From Hoplostethus atlanticus (Eukaryota; Chordata; Actinopteri; Trachichthyiformes; Trachichthyidae): a DNA stretch of 64,000 bases. The notes under the pieces are model-generated. The model saw only the letters and a program-made list of their open reading frames with translations. It had not been told where the DNA came from and searched no databases. Within the stretch, counting starts at the first letter, position 1. Every line of letters begins with the position of its first letter. Shown here piece by piece: positions 1 through 12,434 of this stretch. Location: contig JAXDDX010000004.1 of NCBI GenBank assembly GCA_034670405.1, positions 12,145,501 through 12,209,500 on the forward strand, written 5' to 3'. The translations under genes and the position numbers were made by a program.

Positions 1-35
1 TTTTAATTTCACAGTTTACATGTTTGTGTTTTTAC

Positions 36-1404
36 CTTTCTCTCTGTTTTGATGCGGAGCTCTTTTCTTCCTGCTGAGGTTTCTGTCTGTCGTTGCTGTA
101 CAGCTGCAGGATCTGACACCGCATCACACCGAGCTCATCCTGCAGGTTTGACAAAGCACTGACTTTTATTTTATTGTCCAAAATAAAACGAAAGATGTAA
201 TCATACTGTGTGACATGTATAGTTGATGCATAGTCTTGCATACTCTTTGTGTGGCTGTTTTTCTTTGAATTATTATGTACGTATAATACTTAATATTTGA
301 TTTGTATTAATAACACCATTACAAAAAATAACAAACTGGACCTCACCTTTAGAGACTCGACCAGCGCCTCCAGACGAAGGGCCTTTTTCTGACACCTCCT
401 CCTGTTCTCCTCCAGCTCCTCCCTCAGGTAAGTGTCTCCATGCTGGATCTTGCTCAGCTCCAGCAGGGCGCTGGAAAAGCCAGGTCTTCAGCTCCGAGAC
501 CATGCATTGTAGCTGAGAGGACAGCGGGGGCAAAATGTTAGTTATGTCTATTATCAAGGCACAAAGGCTTTGACCATTGGACTCCTAACTAGTAGTTGTA
601 TTTCATTGTAAGTCGCTGTGGATAGGGTGTTAGCGAAATGCCTAAAATGAAAATATTAATGTGGCACTGGAATACACTCTGGGACATCAATGGAAATGTA
701 CACTGTGTTTCTACCGCTGCCTTATGAACTTTACAGGGTTTCATTTGAACTAGCCCTTTAACGATGCCAGGGCTGGATAATGAGGGAAGACATACCTTAG
801 AGATTTCAGTGACAAGCTCCCCCTCCTGAGGTTTCATGACCTATGCAACAGGAACACAAACAAGACTATTTGCAAACATTCTGTGATTAATGTGCACAAG
901 GCGTCACGAGCTGTGAAAATAACAGGTTTGATTTCTCTGGCAGTCAGCAGGCTGCGTTTCCCAGCTCCACCACGCAGAGAAAAGCATGTTCCCCTGCGTA
1001 TTCACTCTGTCCTCCAAACCTGGACCGGATTGTATATCAGATGCACAATAGTCACAAAGGAGAGAAAACTCCTTTCTCTGAGCGGTAGCTGAGCTGAATC
1101 CTTAACCTCTTCCTCACCAAACGGTCACAGAGATTATTAACTGAAGGTTACACACAAAGTTTGATTTCAGTGGTTATGACAAGTTGAAATAAACTGCAAT
1201 GTATTCCATCAGTATGTTGTTCTGCTTACTAATATATTATAGGTTACAATACTATACGTATGTTTTAGAAAAGTTAGAATAACATGCTAGATCTGAATCA
1301 CTTTTGGGTCTGTATACTTGTTTGTATGTGATACCTGTTCAGATGTTGCCCCTGCCAGCAGCCCCTCTGTTAAGGAAGTGGCAAGCCAGCCAAAGAGCTC
1401 AACT
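36..1404 (-). CDS. Unidentified coiled-coil protein, 3' part, apparently frameshifted
   Basis: I do not recognise this gene. Four minus-strand exons join with matching phases: 1404-1335, 840-796, 512-347 and 139-36, each with AG before and GT after. They encode a Leu/Glu/Lys/Arg-rich segment typical of a coiled coil, including LREELEENRRRCQKKALRLE in the third exon. The gene continues past the left edge, because the last donor at 35-34 splits an Arg codon. The third exon is odd. It opens in the frame that follows from the previous exon (LQCMVSELKTW) but must shift by one base near the A run at 475-478 (T run on the coding strand) to continue into the long charged helix. Removing one base there restores every downstream phase. 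This may be an assembly error in a homopolymer or real damage. A start codon and promoter were not found; upstream exons probably lie at 1404-2500. Confidence 0.5.
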
Positions 1405-2489
1405 CTGCAGGGGGAAAGGCTGCTGTAGCCAAGATCCCTCCTTATATGTCCGATGACAGAAGGAGAGACAGATCAGCAAAAATGAATAAAAAGCAATAAG
1501 CAATAGCCGCATATTTAAACCTACAAATAAACCAAGTAAAGTGATTAATAATAGCACTCAGTAAGTAATCTCACCACTTTATTGGAATCAAAATGTGTTA
1601 GAAATCACATTTTCACGGTGCAGGTATCCCCCCAGCATGGGCAGCAAATCCATGATGTACACAAATACAAAAAATATCATAATTACTTCCAATAGATAAT
1701 CTCCAAATATCCTAATATCCCCAAATCGGGATCCCTAAGAAAAGAGTGCTGGAGCAAAAGATTTAAAAGGCAAAAAAAACTCACCTCAGTTAGCTATTCA
1801 ATATTGCCACTCCAGACATTTGAAATGATGCAATTCAGCCTGTTCTGCAAAAATCCGACCATTTCATTTTTACTTTCTCCTGGTTTGATTGATTTGCGGT
1901 GTTAGGAGCGGTAGACTCGTGTTTAGCGGTGCGGTGCACTCGGCGGACACAGCAGAAGTCCTAGAGCTCAGTGGCCACGGTGCATCTCTAGAAGGTGTAG
2001 GATGACACGGGTATATCTTATGCTATTAGTTGTTTAACCTAGTTTGTTTTACAGCAAATGCCTATTCGTGTACTTAATATAACATTTGCAAATAATTCGT
2101 TCATTCGTTTAGTTCATTCAGCAAATATTTTTTAATATGTTTTTTATTCAAGGGTTTTTATAGTGTGATTAATAATTTTCTCTGGAGCGCAAACCTTCCC
2201 AGCTTTCCTACAAAACACTCAGATCCGATGATTTTTAACAGAATTAAATAATTATGTTATTTACAATATTTCCCCATTGAACGATTCGATTCTAATTCTA
2301 ATTCGATTTTAATCTCACATTTTGTGAGTGTGTACTATTTATATTAGTTCATTTTACATGGACGGGAAAAAGCACAATACATGTAAGTATTACATATTCC
2401 GCCCATCTAGATACGACTGGAGAACAATTCGAGCGCACCCAAAGTTGATTTGTTTTTGAACGGGGCGTGGTTAAGATAAATGCTTGGCT
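1405..2489. other. AT-rich stretch with no recognised coding sequence
   Basis: This should contain the upstream part of the minus-strand coiled-coil gene. One possible non-coding exon on the minus strand lies near 1845-1786 (AG acceptor at its start, GTGAGT-type donor at its end), but all three frames are stopped. No other gene signal is seen. Confidence 0.3.
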
Positions 2490-2568
2490 CTCATTGGCTG
2501 ATGGGCTCTTGGCGTTTTTAAATCGAAGCAGCCCAGCTGTCAAAACAGCCGACAGGAGTGTATGACAG
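2490..2568 (+). promoter_or_regulatory. Candidate CDKN3 promoter and first exon
   Basis: ATTGG, an inverted CCAAT box, lies at 2493-2497. It is followed about 15 bases later by GGCGTTTTTAAAT, which resembles the paired CDE/CHR elements of cell-cycle promoters. A short ATGACAG then abuts a good donor (GTGAGG) at 2569. If this exon is spliced to an acceptor at 3073-3074 it would add Met-Thr-Ala in frame ahead of the Met at 3077. That acceptor lacks a strong pyrimidine tract, so a purely non-coding first exon is equally possible. Cell-cycle control of CDKN3 is known in mammals; the element assignment here is inference. Confidence 0.35.
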
Positions 2569-3076
2569 GTGAGGAATAAAGATACTGGTGTTTGTATTCA
2601 TAGATTGGCACAATACTACATATTTATTTTTCTGTAATGGTTAGAAAGACCAAACTCTTCTCGATTCCGCCTCCTTCTCACAGGGGAGAAGGAATCCAAA
2701 GCTCCAAAGCTAATTTAAAGTTAGCCTAGCTACAAAGCTAACGTTAGCTACTCAGCAGCATGCAACAACATTGGTCGTAACAACGCTCATTATTACATTA
2801 CCGAGCGGTATTCGTTTCAAAATTAGGAAATAATTCTGAAAGTTTCAACGAAGTATTGATTTTATTCGAATCTTAATAAGCTTTGCACATTCAACTTATT
2901 AGGGTTTGGAAAAAAGGGCATGTTTCATTCATAGTTTACAGTTTGTTTTTTGAACCTCTCTTAGCTGGTCCACTGTAAAAAATAAAGGTATAGTCTACAT
3001 GTAAGTTTACAAAGTGGTCAGTTTCTTCCGTCACTCTGTCCTCACCACAGTCTCAGTAGTCTAGTAGACTGAAGCC

Positions 3077-3165
3077 ATGAGGACAAGTGAGTTTGACTCA
3101 TCCGAAGAGGAGGATGTTGGAGAGGAGCAGCTGACTCCCTTCCAGATCTCCTGGCAAGTATAAAA

Positions 3166-3214
<49 letters not shown>

Positions 3215-5819
3215 CACAAGCATTCACATGTTAATATGTATCTTATTTTTATTGGCTCTAAGGTTACCATTGTCTGTAGTGGAGTGCTCCCAGTTTCTTG
3301 GTATATGTCCATTGCCAGGTAAAGTAGGATTTACAGTTGGTATGTTACTTACTACTGTATTCATATGTTTTTGTGGTAGAGGTCTTAATCTCTGATATGA
3401 AATATTTGTTTGGTTTGACTTCAGGATGCAAATACAAAGATATCCGCAGAAGTCTGCAAAGAGATGTCGGTAAGATGACCGTGTTCCTTGTTGGTCCTCA
3501 ATTAAATACTATACCTGGATGAAATAGCATAGCAATATAACTTAGCTTTTGTTTTCAAAGTTCAAGGTTCAAGGTTTTTATTATCATATGCACAAACATT
3601 CACAAAAAAGCAAAAGTTGGCAATGAAATTCTTATGCCTCTCTGGCACCCTACGCTAGTGCTAAGAACAAATATAAAAGTACAAAGTTATATAAGTACAA
3701 AGTTACAAAAGTACAAAAGTTATAAATTATAAAGTGTAGCAGAGTGTAAGGTGTCCTCGAAGTAAACTGTTGGGTGTGGCAGATAGCTGGGGTTTGCCAC
3801 AATTTGTATTTCTATTGTTTTCATGTTTCTGCTGGACTGTTAGATATGTTTGCAAAAGAAATACGCCCAAAGTGGTCATCGATTGTGTTGCTGTTGTTGA
3901 GTGAAAACTTTATAATACAAATGCAATGTTATATTGTTTTTATCTGAATTTAATGTGCTGAGTAAGTGTCAACGGTAGAATGAACTTTAATTCCTCCTTC
4001 CCATATTACAATCCACCACTAGTAATGAGAAAGCGACAGGGGTCAGCCAATAGACGTAACATTATAATATTTAACATGTATTAGACAACTACTAGGTAAA
4101 GAAATGAGAGCGAGGGAGAAAAGGTCCAGGGGCAAGAGGCTGAGACTTTTTGGAGATATGAGGTTTTGATCTGTATGGGTTTGTCAGTTTTGTTGACTTA
4201 CATCCTGGCTTCCTTTGCCATTAACAGGGGAGCTCCAAAACCAGGGCGTGCAGGATGTGTTTGTTTTCTGCACCAGAGGGGAACTTCACAAGTACAGGGT
4301 TCCCTCCCTGCTGGAGGCCTACCTGCAGCAAGGCTTCAGAGTGCACCACATGCCCTTCCCAGATGGGGGCACTCCTGAGCTGGAGCAGTGCTGCCAGATC
4401 CTAGAGGAGCTTCAGTTAAACCTTGAGAACAACAAGAGGACTGTGATCCAGTGAGTGTAATGATTCATTAAACCTGGTTTAAAAATATACATTTAGAAAA
4501 CAAGAGGACCAAAATGCCTTGATTAGTTAACATTTAAATGATGCATTTGTTGAGGGGCGCTTCATTTATTTTAGCAGACAGTCTCAAACCGGTATCAAAA
4601 GAGTTGTCATGTAAAGGCAAATAAAGCTTATTGTAGAGGATGGAAATTTGGCAATTTGTTCTACCGTCCTTTGGCTTTTCTCGAAAACACTGGCTTAACC
4701 CTTAAAGTTTAAAGTTTAGAAAAGCGGGCTCACAACTGGAAGGTTGCTGGTTCGTATCCCTGCCTGGTTAGGTAAAATCTGAGAAGGGGAAGTGAATGAG
4801 TAAAGTTTTCCCCTCCCTCAACAACTACTGCTGAAATGCCCCTGAGAAAGGCTCCCCAGCTGCTCCAGTAGAGCTGCTCACTGGGCAACAGTAGAAAACT
4901 GGTTAGAAACTGAATGCCCAGGTAAATGTACGTATGTAAGTGTAAAGCAGGGTGCTGAAACCGAGCATGCAAACTCAGGAAACCTTCGCCGGGTGAATTA
5001 AGGTTTAAACAAAAGACGTCACGCTGTCTACGGGCGAGTCCAGTTCCTTCTGTAGTTCCCAGGTCTGACTGGAGAACCAGATGGCACCAGAGAACTAGAG
5101 TACGTCTCCTCTAGAGGATACCTGTGTGCTATAATGAGGTTATCCTCGTGACATCTCCCCCCTGAGACACTAAAACTAAACACTTTACTTTCAGCTTTAC
5201 GTTCACGCTCTTAAAACCACTCACTAATAGGATTTGATGCTTTTCCCCCCTCAGCTGTTATGGAGGCTTGGGACGCTCTGGATTAAGTAAGAATGATCTA
5301 CTTCTCCTTTTAGTTTCAACATTATCCCTTGTTTTGTGTCAACATTAGCCTACAGGGTTGTGATTTTACCTGTTTCCCCTGTTTTTCTAGATACTTCATT
5401 TCATACTAAGCTACTTTATACTTCTCTACTTGGTTTCATGCTGCCCTGATCATGTGCCTGCCCCTCCTGTTTTGTCATACTCAGTTGCTGCCTGTCTGCT
5501 GCTCCAGCTGTCTGTAACTATGACCGCAAACAAAGCCATCGAGATCCTCCGGGAGTATCGAGGGGGTGGAGCGATACAGACAGTGAAGGTAAATGATTTG
5601 TCATCCTCAGTTCAACCTTCAGTTGATTTGATCTTTGTTCTCTATTACTTCCTGTTATTCCTGTTGTGAAGGATTTTTTCCCCCCTAAATATACATGTAT
5701 ACTGATGTCTTTACTTCACTTTTCCGTAGCAATACAACTTCCTCCACGAGTTTCGGGAAAAGTACAGAGTTTACCAAGAAAGCAGAGGGGCTTCCACAGA
5801 GCGGTCGGTGTCTCGGTGA
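3077..5819 (+). CDS. cdkn3: Cyclin-dependent kinase inhibitor 3 (KAP dual-specificity phosphatase)
   Basis: CDKN3 dephosphorylates the T-loop threonine of CDK2/CDK1 once cyclin is lost. Seven coding exons are 3077-3153, 3263-3318, 3425-3469, 4228-4450, 5255-5286, 5485-5588 and 5730-5819, giving 208 residues against about 212 in human. The phosphatase loop HCYGGLGRS starts at residue 134 with catalytic Cys135 and Arg141. The general-acid Asp lies in PDGGTP (Asp105). The N-terminal SEFDSSEEE segment and the FVFCTRGEL and GAIQTVKQYN blocks match the family closely. Exon 1 joins exon 2 through a GC donor (TG|GCAAGT); the nearby GT site would break the frame. The start at 3077 gives the conserved N-terminus, but an extra upstream exon near 2562 could add three residues. 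The gene is divergent from the minus-strand gene to its left. Confidence 0.95.
3169..3212. repeat. (TG)22 microsatellite
   Basis: Uninterrupted TG repeats lie in CDKN3 intron 1. They begin 15 bases after the non-canonical GC donor of exon 1. Confidence 0.98.
3556..3765. repeat. Dispersed repeat fragment, probably a retroelement 3' end
   Basis: The stretch starts with a GTTCAAG duplication, runs through TTTTTATTATCATATGCACA and GCAATGAAATTCTTATGCCTC, and ends in degenerate TACAAAG/TACAAAAGT tandem copies. This composition resembles fish non-LTR retrotransposon tails. The family is not assigned. It sits in CDKN3 intron 3. Confidence 0.4.
4718..4975 (+). repeat. tRNA-derived SINE
   Basis: A polymerase III B-box-like GGTTCGTATCCC lies at 4750-4761 within a tRNA-like head. 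A body follows with CTGAGAAAGGCTCCCCAGCTGCTCC and a short-repeat tail (GTAAATGTACGTATGTAAGTG). This is the layout of fish SINEs. It lies in CDKN3 intron 4. Confidence 0.55.
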
Positions 5820-6020
5820 TGGCCGCCCTTCAACGTGGAGCTCTTCTCAATTCATGAGCCCAGTGCAGCACAAGTGTGTAAAATATTGATCTGTTTAAAC
5901 TCGTCAGCATTTCCTTTACAGTTATAATTGTATTCTCTAGTGATTGCACTTTACAAGAATACTCTAATATAATGCTTTTGCTCATCACTATAATCCAATA
6001 AATTGAGGAAATCCTGTCGC
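5820..6020 (+). terminator. CDKN3 3' UTR and poly(A) signal
   Basis: A short A/T-rich tail follows the CDKN3 stop codon. AATAAA lies at 5998-6003, about 180 bases downstream, and is the first canonical poly(A) signal on this strand. Confidence 0.6.
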
Positions 6021-7440
6021 TGTGTTATGAGTCAAATCAAATTGTATCACATCTATGAAGTAATGGGGCTTTTATTAAAAATTAAACAGGCTGGAGCTTC
6101 TCGGCCACCAACTTCCACCTTTTAGGGGGAATATTAGTTTTATTTAGTAAATATCTTCTGGTACCTGCTTCCTAAAATACTGCCCTCTAGATCTGAACCA
6201 CCACATCCCTTCTTGTCCCATTTCATATCCTATATTTCATATGGATTTATTCTGCGGCTCTGGTACCAGAACTGATTTTGTACCAAGAAAACAGTCAAAA
6301 AATGGTTTTGGGGTTTGAATTTCTCCCGTCTGAACGGTGATACATGCCATCGGTTTTTCCCACAGAAGATTTGAAATGACATTCTAGTCCACAATCATGT
6401 CCAGTGGGATAGGTTTATTTGGATTCATATGAAGTTGTCATTCCCTAGATGTGACTTGGTGGGATCTAAATAATACATTGAAATAAAAATGATCTGCGAC
6501 AAATGGTCAATCCCTTCCCTGAAAAAGTTACACGTATGAAAATGGCAATAAATAAACTAATATTTCAGAAGATTTTTTATCTAATGGCCTCGACTCAAAA
6601 TAAAACATCACTTTCCGGATTTGATTCAGAAAATGATCGACACTTAAAGGAGTGTATAACATCCTGAAGACATTAAAAGTACACCAAAAAACAACAAACA
6701 CTGGAGTTCGTTAGCGCAGTGGAATATTTGGTGTCCAAATGAACGATGACAAAACCATTCAACAGGTATATCCGACAGTATGGCACATCGGCCGTTTCCT
6801 ACCAAAGCAGAAAGCAGGGAATGACTACGTACTCTTGCCTGCTAAAGTTGAATACATTGTTGTACTGCTGAGTCTACCTTTTCTGTTGACGAGGTTCAAC
6901 AGTTTGCAAGGACATTCATCGATGGAGAGTTACAGATCACATACACAGCGCTTTCTACTCGGGACGCACAACAACTAATCCAAACAAAAAAGCCAAAATA
7001 TTGCCGTTGGTTTAAGTATGATGAGGATTACAAGATTTTAACGTGATGTTAGATGGGTCTGAAGACACATGTATCAAAAAAACAACAACAATCAAATAGT
7101 TTGAAAACTCATCTTGTGACAACCATACCATGATTGTCCCCGTGATAAAGTGATAGTGACCCGTGCACTCAAACCTTTAGTGGACATACTTTTGTGAGTG
7201 CCAAAACCAAAAGTTCACCTAAGACCATAAGCACATGGGGGCGGGGTCAAAAACGTGGTGTTACATTTTCTTATTAGTTTAGTTATGGTGATGAATCACA
7301 TGACATGTAGATATTTGCTCTAAAAGCTTCAAATCTAATTCACAGAAAATGCGGCTAAGCACACACAGCGTTGAATATCACTGATAATGCACACTTGAGA
7401 ATAAAGTCTAGTCTAAATTTGTAAACAGTGAAAATTTGGG
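6021..7440. other. CDKN3-CNIH1 intergenic region (tail-to-tail)
   Basis: No coding sequence or repeat could be supported. The open frames here are short, lack family signals and have no plausible splice partners. CDKN3 reads in from the left and CNIH1 from the right, so the region holds only the ends of two transcripts. Confidence 0.5.
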
Positions 7441-7456
7441 AAACATGATGAAAAAC

Positions 7457-7462
7457 TTTATT
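7457..7462 (-). terminator. CNIH1 poly(A) signal
   Basis: AATAAA reads on the minus strand (TTTATT on the plus) about 330 bases past the CNIH1 stop codon. The stretch 7463-7790 is therefore the probable 3' UTR. Confidence 0.5.
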
Positions 7463-7790
7463 TAAATCCCAAGCGTCAAACCACCACACACATTAAAAAT
7501 AAAAAGGGGAGTAGGGGGAGTCAGTCCGGGCTTCTCGTTCTTCCATAAAATGTATACTTTAGATCTATGAGAGGAACGCCGCGGCCAAGACTTTCTTTTA
7601 AAACGGGCTACATGTTTCCAAAATGACACTGCACTGCGTGGGGGGAGTTGAGAGTTCATCCTCTTGAAATGGTGTGTGTTGTGTTGCCGAACGGTGGTCT
7701 TCAGCAGGTCCAGTTTCCAGCACCAGCCACTACGATCATAGTGTTTGGTTGTCGACTGTACATGCAGATCCTTTTCCTTCTTCTCCTGGT

Positions 7791-10700
7791 TTAAGAGCTC
7801 ACCAGAACATAGATCATCCTATTAAGAAAAAAAAAAAAAGAACAAATAGATGAGAAAGTGCAAGAACAAGTGGGCCATTACTTGCTTTGAGGTCACACCG
7901 CTAGCTAACACGTCGCCGTACCACTGACTGATGGCCAATTTGATCTAGCTGACTGGTAGCTGTATTGACAATGGTGTTGCAGTGATGAAGACATAACACC
8001 AACAAAGAAGAAAATCAGGTGACCACAGTTCACGTCGTCTACCATTTCTCTGCTCATAGAAAAGGAGTGGGATTGGTTTCTGGAGTTGCGGTGTACGTGA
8101 ACGGTTAGCATTAGCGGTTTTGAACATTACCAAAAATTCAAGCAGAGGAAGGAGAAACAAAAAGGCAAACACATCTCCGTACCCATAGAGATAGTAGAAG
8201 AATGACAGGAGGTAGAAAGCCAGTTTGCACCAGCCTTCTTTTTGACAGTACGCAAGGATGTCAGCGTTCATGATGGTTGTTGGGTCGTAGAGTCCTGGAC
8301 CACTCATTACAGGCCTGCTCAAATACCTGGATTATGATAAAAAAACAAAAAAAAGGGGAATATTGTTGAGTCAGATTATACTGTGTTTTTGTGAGAATCT
8401 GAAAATGTTAGCATGCTGTGAATAGCAGGAGTACCAGAGCACCCAAAGACATTTTTATCAACTAAGCATGATGAGAAGATTGGCAGCAGTTTCACCTCTT
8501 ATTGTTGACCGTTTATTTTACTATAGTGCATACTAAAACGTTAGGATGTTTAGTAGACAGAATAAACTAAACTAGCTTCAGCTCATCTCAAAACCACTCT
8601 AGCGCACTCAATAACAGACATGGAATCAGGCCTGCTGCCAGTCTTCCCATCGCAGGTCATCGATCACCGTCAGATGCCCACCTCCAGACATGGTAAGCCA
8701 GCAGTGGTATGTTGAGGCCGAGGGTGAGCCACTCCGCAGCGCAGAAGAACATCACGCAGAAGAAGAAATGGATGAGATACTCTGGGAGCACCAGCTGGGA
8801 AGAGCAAAATAAAAAGACATTAGGATCCACAGACTGAACAGACCAAGGGGATATTGGTGGTTGCTCTGGTACGATCAGCCTCCCTTATCCTCAGATAAGT
8901 CTGTATGCCAAATTCTTGACAAATTGTCTAGATAGAGTCATCATTTTAAAGCTTTCAATGCCATTAAAGAAAAGGGGAGCCACGTTTAATAAATGCAGCA
9001 CACAGGGCACAAGAAAATACACGGATCAGCCTCAGACAATGCTCAAAGGAAATCTGTCCCTATAACAAGGACCAAATTGAACTATTTAAACAGCCAGACA
9101 TCTATAAATTGCAGGGTGACCTCCACAGAATGAATCGGAGAGAAGGAGAAAAATACAAATGACAAGATCTGCTAGACTGGCCTATTTTAGCTTGCTTCAC
9201 ACTCCTGCCTTTCAGTGCAGTTGGCCTCTTGAGTCACACTACTAGGTCTAGCTTGATGTTTCTATATTTACTATACATCCTTACAGTTGCAGAAGAAGCT
9301 ATCACTGCATTTAGAAAGGCACCATACATTTACAGTGCTCTACCATGCACTGAACTGACACCATGTGTAACATCACACATCATGCATCATTAGTTCTGAC
9401 CACAGATGACACAACTTGGTCTGGAGAGAGTTTGCACATCTCAACATCACTTTTTTTTTGCAGTGAGGGCAAACCTACCAATTCCTGAGAAATGGATAGG
9501 GCAACACACCGGAGGGGAGGGGCATGCTGTGTGGACTAGCAGTCTTATAATGCGGCAGCCTGTCTCAGGGCGACAGAGTTAGCTCTAGTGTGGGGTTGAG
9601 GGGGGCAGATGGAGTCACCACATGGAAGCCATGCATTCAAATAGAGCGGAGGGTGGGGGGGGGGACAACAGCCCACAGATGGAAAGGTGAGGGGCATGTA
9701 GCAGGAGGAAGGTGCAGGAAAGGGAGCTGACGTGTTGAAATCCTGCACTGTGTTGCCAATTGCAAAACAACTGATCACAGCACAAAAAAAGTGTCAACTG
9801 ATTTTAGTGTTATACACGCAAAAAAAACCTGCAGACTGTAGCTTAGTGAGTGCAAATTGGATTAAAATAAGGATAGAGGCATCTGTAGTTTTAACTAAAA
9901 TAACTCCTCCCACTACTGAAATCACTAACCAATCAGTGGTCCCAAATATTGCTGAGCTAGGGAGTGTTGGGAATCTGCAGCCATCTGTTCCAAACCACAG
10001 GTGATAACGGGTTTATAGCCAACATCTAGCTCATAAAGCTTATTTTTTGCTAAATGCTCAATCAAATAGCAAAGTAATAAAAGGAGTGTTACAAAGCAGG
10101 TTCATTTAGACCTGGAACATACATTAAATCTATTTTATGCTGACACCAACTTAAGATCATCCTGTCCCATGATCCACAGCTTAAGGATAAAATCCCCAGA
10201 AATCTTTGGTACAAAATCCAATTACCTCTTGTAGGTAAACCATGGGATATCTCTCTACCTTTCACATAACGATTAAAATGAATATTGTGTAAAAGCATGG
10301 CACAATCAGGGCAGGACTATATAGGACTAGTATCAGATTACTGTAGTCCCAACTAAATGCAAATTACCTGATTTAATTGTGAATTTACCAGTAACTGTAA
10401 TACAACACTATATGCAAACAAAGGGTAGGTTGTAATAAACATCATGCATGTTTTAAGCATTTGCAAGTCGTTTCAGTTAACAGCTGTACTTTATAAATCA
10501 TCAATAACATTGGATAATTCACCAAAGAGAGTATTCTTATGCCTACTACTGCACATACCAATGCTTTTGATGACCACCATCGGCCCTATATCACATAAAA
10601 TTCTACACAGCATAAAATGTGTAATCAATCTGGACATCACTTGGGGTCAATTTAATTGGTAAGTGAGGTTAAAAAAAAAACAGAAAAAGAAAAGGGATAA

Positions 10701-12434
10701 ACAATCAAGTGCACATACCAGTATTTCAAAGAAGAAACAATGAGGCCATAAAAACTACTTTAATAATGTGAAATAGAAAACAAAATCAGATCCTTAACAT
10801 CCACGGGAGAGTCAAATGTGTTCACAATAAAGGAAGACTTAAAAAAGGGAAAACAGTGGTCAAATATGCCAACATACCAGACTAAAAAAACTAAGGCACA
10901 GGTGACATGTAGCCTAATCCTGATCTGAATCATGGCCTTTCCTCTGGGATTAGTTAACTGAAAAGACGTTTGCAAACACTTCCCCCGTGCAAAATGACAG
11001 ACTGCAGACTGGATTGAACTGAGCGGGCATTTTAAATCGAAGATTGGTACAAACCTTTAATGCAATTTTGACTCTTTTAATCTTTTTGACCTTTTCAACT
11101 GTCTTTTTGCAGTTAACAAAATATAAAAAAGCAGATTAGAAAAACAAAACAAAATGCGTTAGAGTTTGACAGCTGACAAGATCACTGGATTCATAACAGG
11201 CAGGTTATTTAGCATAACAGTGCAGAGAAATCAATTGAAAGACTTGATAGGCGGATAAACTCATCTTAAAAAACACTTTCAACAAAGCATATCTGCATGC
11301 AGTCAAAGAGGCAAGGAAGGAGTTTCATGTACAGTGGTGTCACTTACCGGATTTAAAGTGTTACATTGATCAATAGGATTCTTGTAATCAGTCTTCAGCT
11401 CATCGAATGCTATTATCTGGAGGAATGATAGGAAGATCAGAACTGAACCCAGCAGACAGTTCAATATAATAAATGTTCATCTTATTTGGTAAAATTACGT
11501 TTTGGTTCATTTGTGTGTATGTAAGATGAATCAAAACTATGCAATGGCTTTTAACTTATTTGGGATTAGGTTGCTTTGACTTCGTGTACACATGATGGGA
11601 TGTTTCTATGTTGATCCACTTGGGCTCACAATATCAGTAGCATGATTATTAACAGAGTTAGATGGGCAGCTACCTGGTCGAGTCGTGGCCAGTAATCTTA
11701 AGGTTTCTAATCGAAATTATTAGCTACTGTTACCCTTTTGATAATCTAATACAGAGCAAAGGAATGGGACATAACGGCAAATCGCTAGAAGCTCAAGCAA
11801 ACAGATGACAGCATCCCACGAGCGGTGTCGTTCCAGGATTAACTTGGAGGCTAGTTAGCTGGACATCTAACGTCACCTAGCAAACACATAATAATCATAT
11901 GACGAATCAGACTAGCTGGTTGGCATAGTCTTGCTGGATAACACAACCGTGGTTATTAAAAGATTAACGATCCACAGAGAAAATAAGTATAAAGCGTTGA
12001 TATAAACATTGTCTTTCTGAACGTTTTAGTGCGAGCTAAGGTTAAGTTAGCTCCTAGCCAAGGAAAGGGTGTGTGCCATTCATTCTTGATGGGTGCGTTC
12101 CTAGTTACGCTTTCTGTAGGGGAAGCGCAGCAGCTTCTATGGAGTCCCCTGCGATAAGTTCTACCCAGACGTTGAGAAGATCCGCTGTGAGCTATGTAAC
12201 CCAACAACTGCAACGTTAGTCCGGCTAGCTTAGTGAAATTAGCTTGACAGCTAGCTTGACGTTAGCCCAGTCACTACCAACCACCCTCTTATCAGTCTCG
12301 TTGGATTCAACAGGCGAATACTCTTCTTAAAAGTTATTTTAATTTGTACTTACGTGCCAAATAGCGAAGAAGATAAGCGCTGCCGTGAGCAAAAGAGCAA
12401 GCATATAACAAAAGGCCGCGAATGTGAACGCCAT
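7791..12434 (-). CDS. cnih1: Protein cornichon homolog 1, ER export cargo receptor
   Basis: Cornichon proteins are small polytopic ER membrane proteins that load TGF-alpha-type growth factors, and in relatives AMPA receptors, into COPII vesicles. Five exons read 12434-12354, 11416-11348, 8794-8682, 8326-8183 and 7818-7791, and join in phase to exactly 144 residues, the human length. The start [20 protein letters not shown] forms the first membrane helix. [19 protein letters not shown] is the conserved luminal/cytosolic loop, and further hydrophobic segments are [18 protein letters not shown] and [34 protein letters not shown] is highly conserved. The last exon encodes only MIYVLVSS and the stop. 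Introns 1 and 2 are about 0.9 and 2.6 kb with no further gene seen. CNIH1 and GMFB are neighbours in human too. Confidence 0.97.

Noticed and set aside
7945..8182. Minus-strand extension of CNIH1 exon 4 into an open intron
   Set aside because: Reading on from LYGYG gives a non-family tail. Splicing at 8183 to the exon at 7818 restores MIYVLVSS and the exact 144-residue length.
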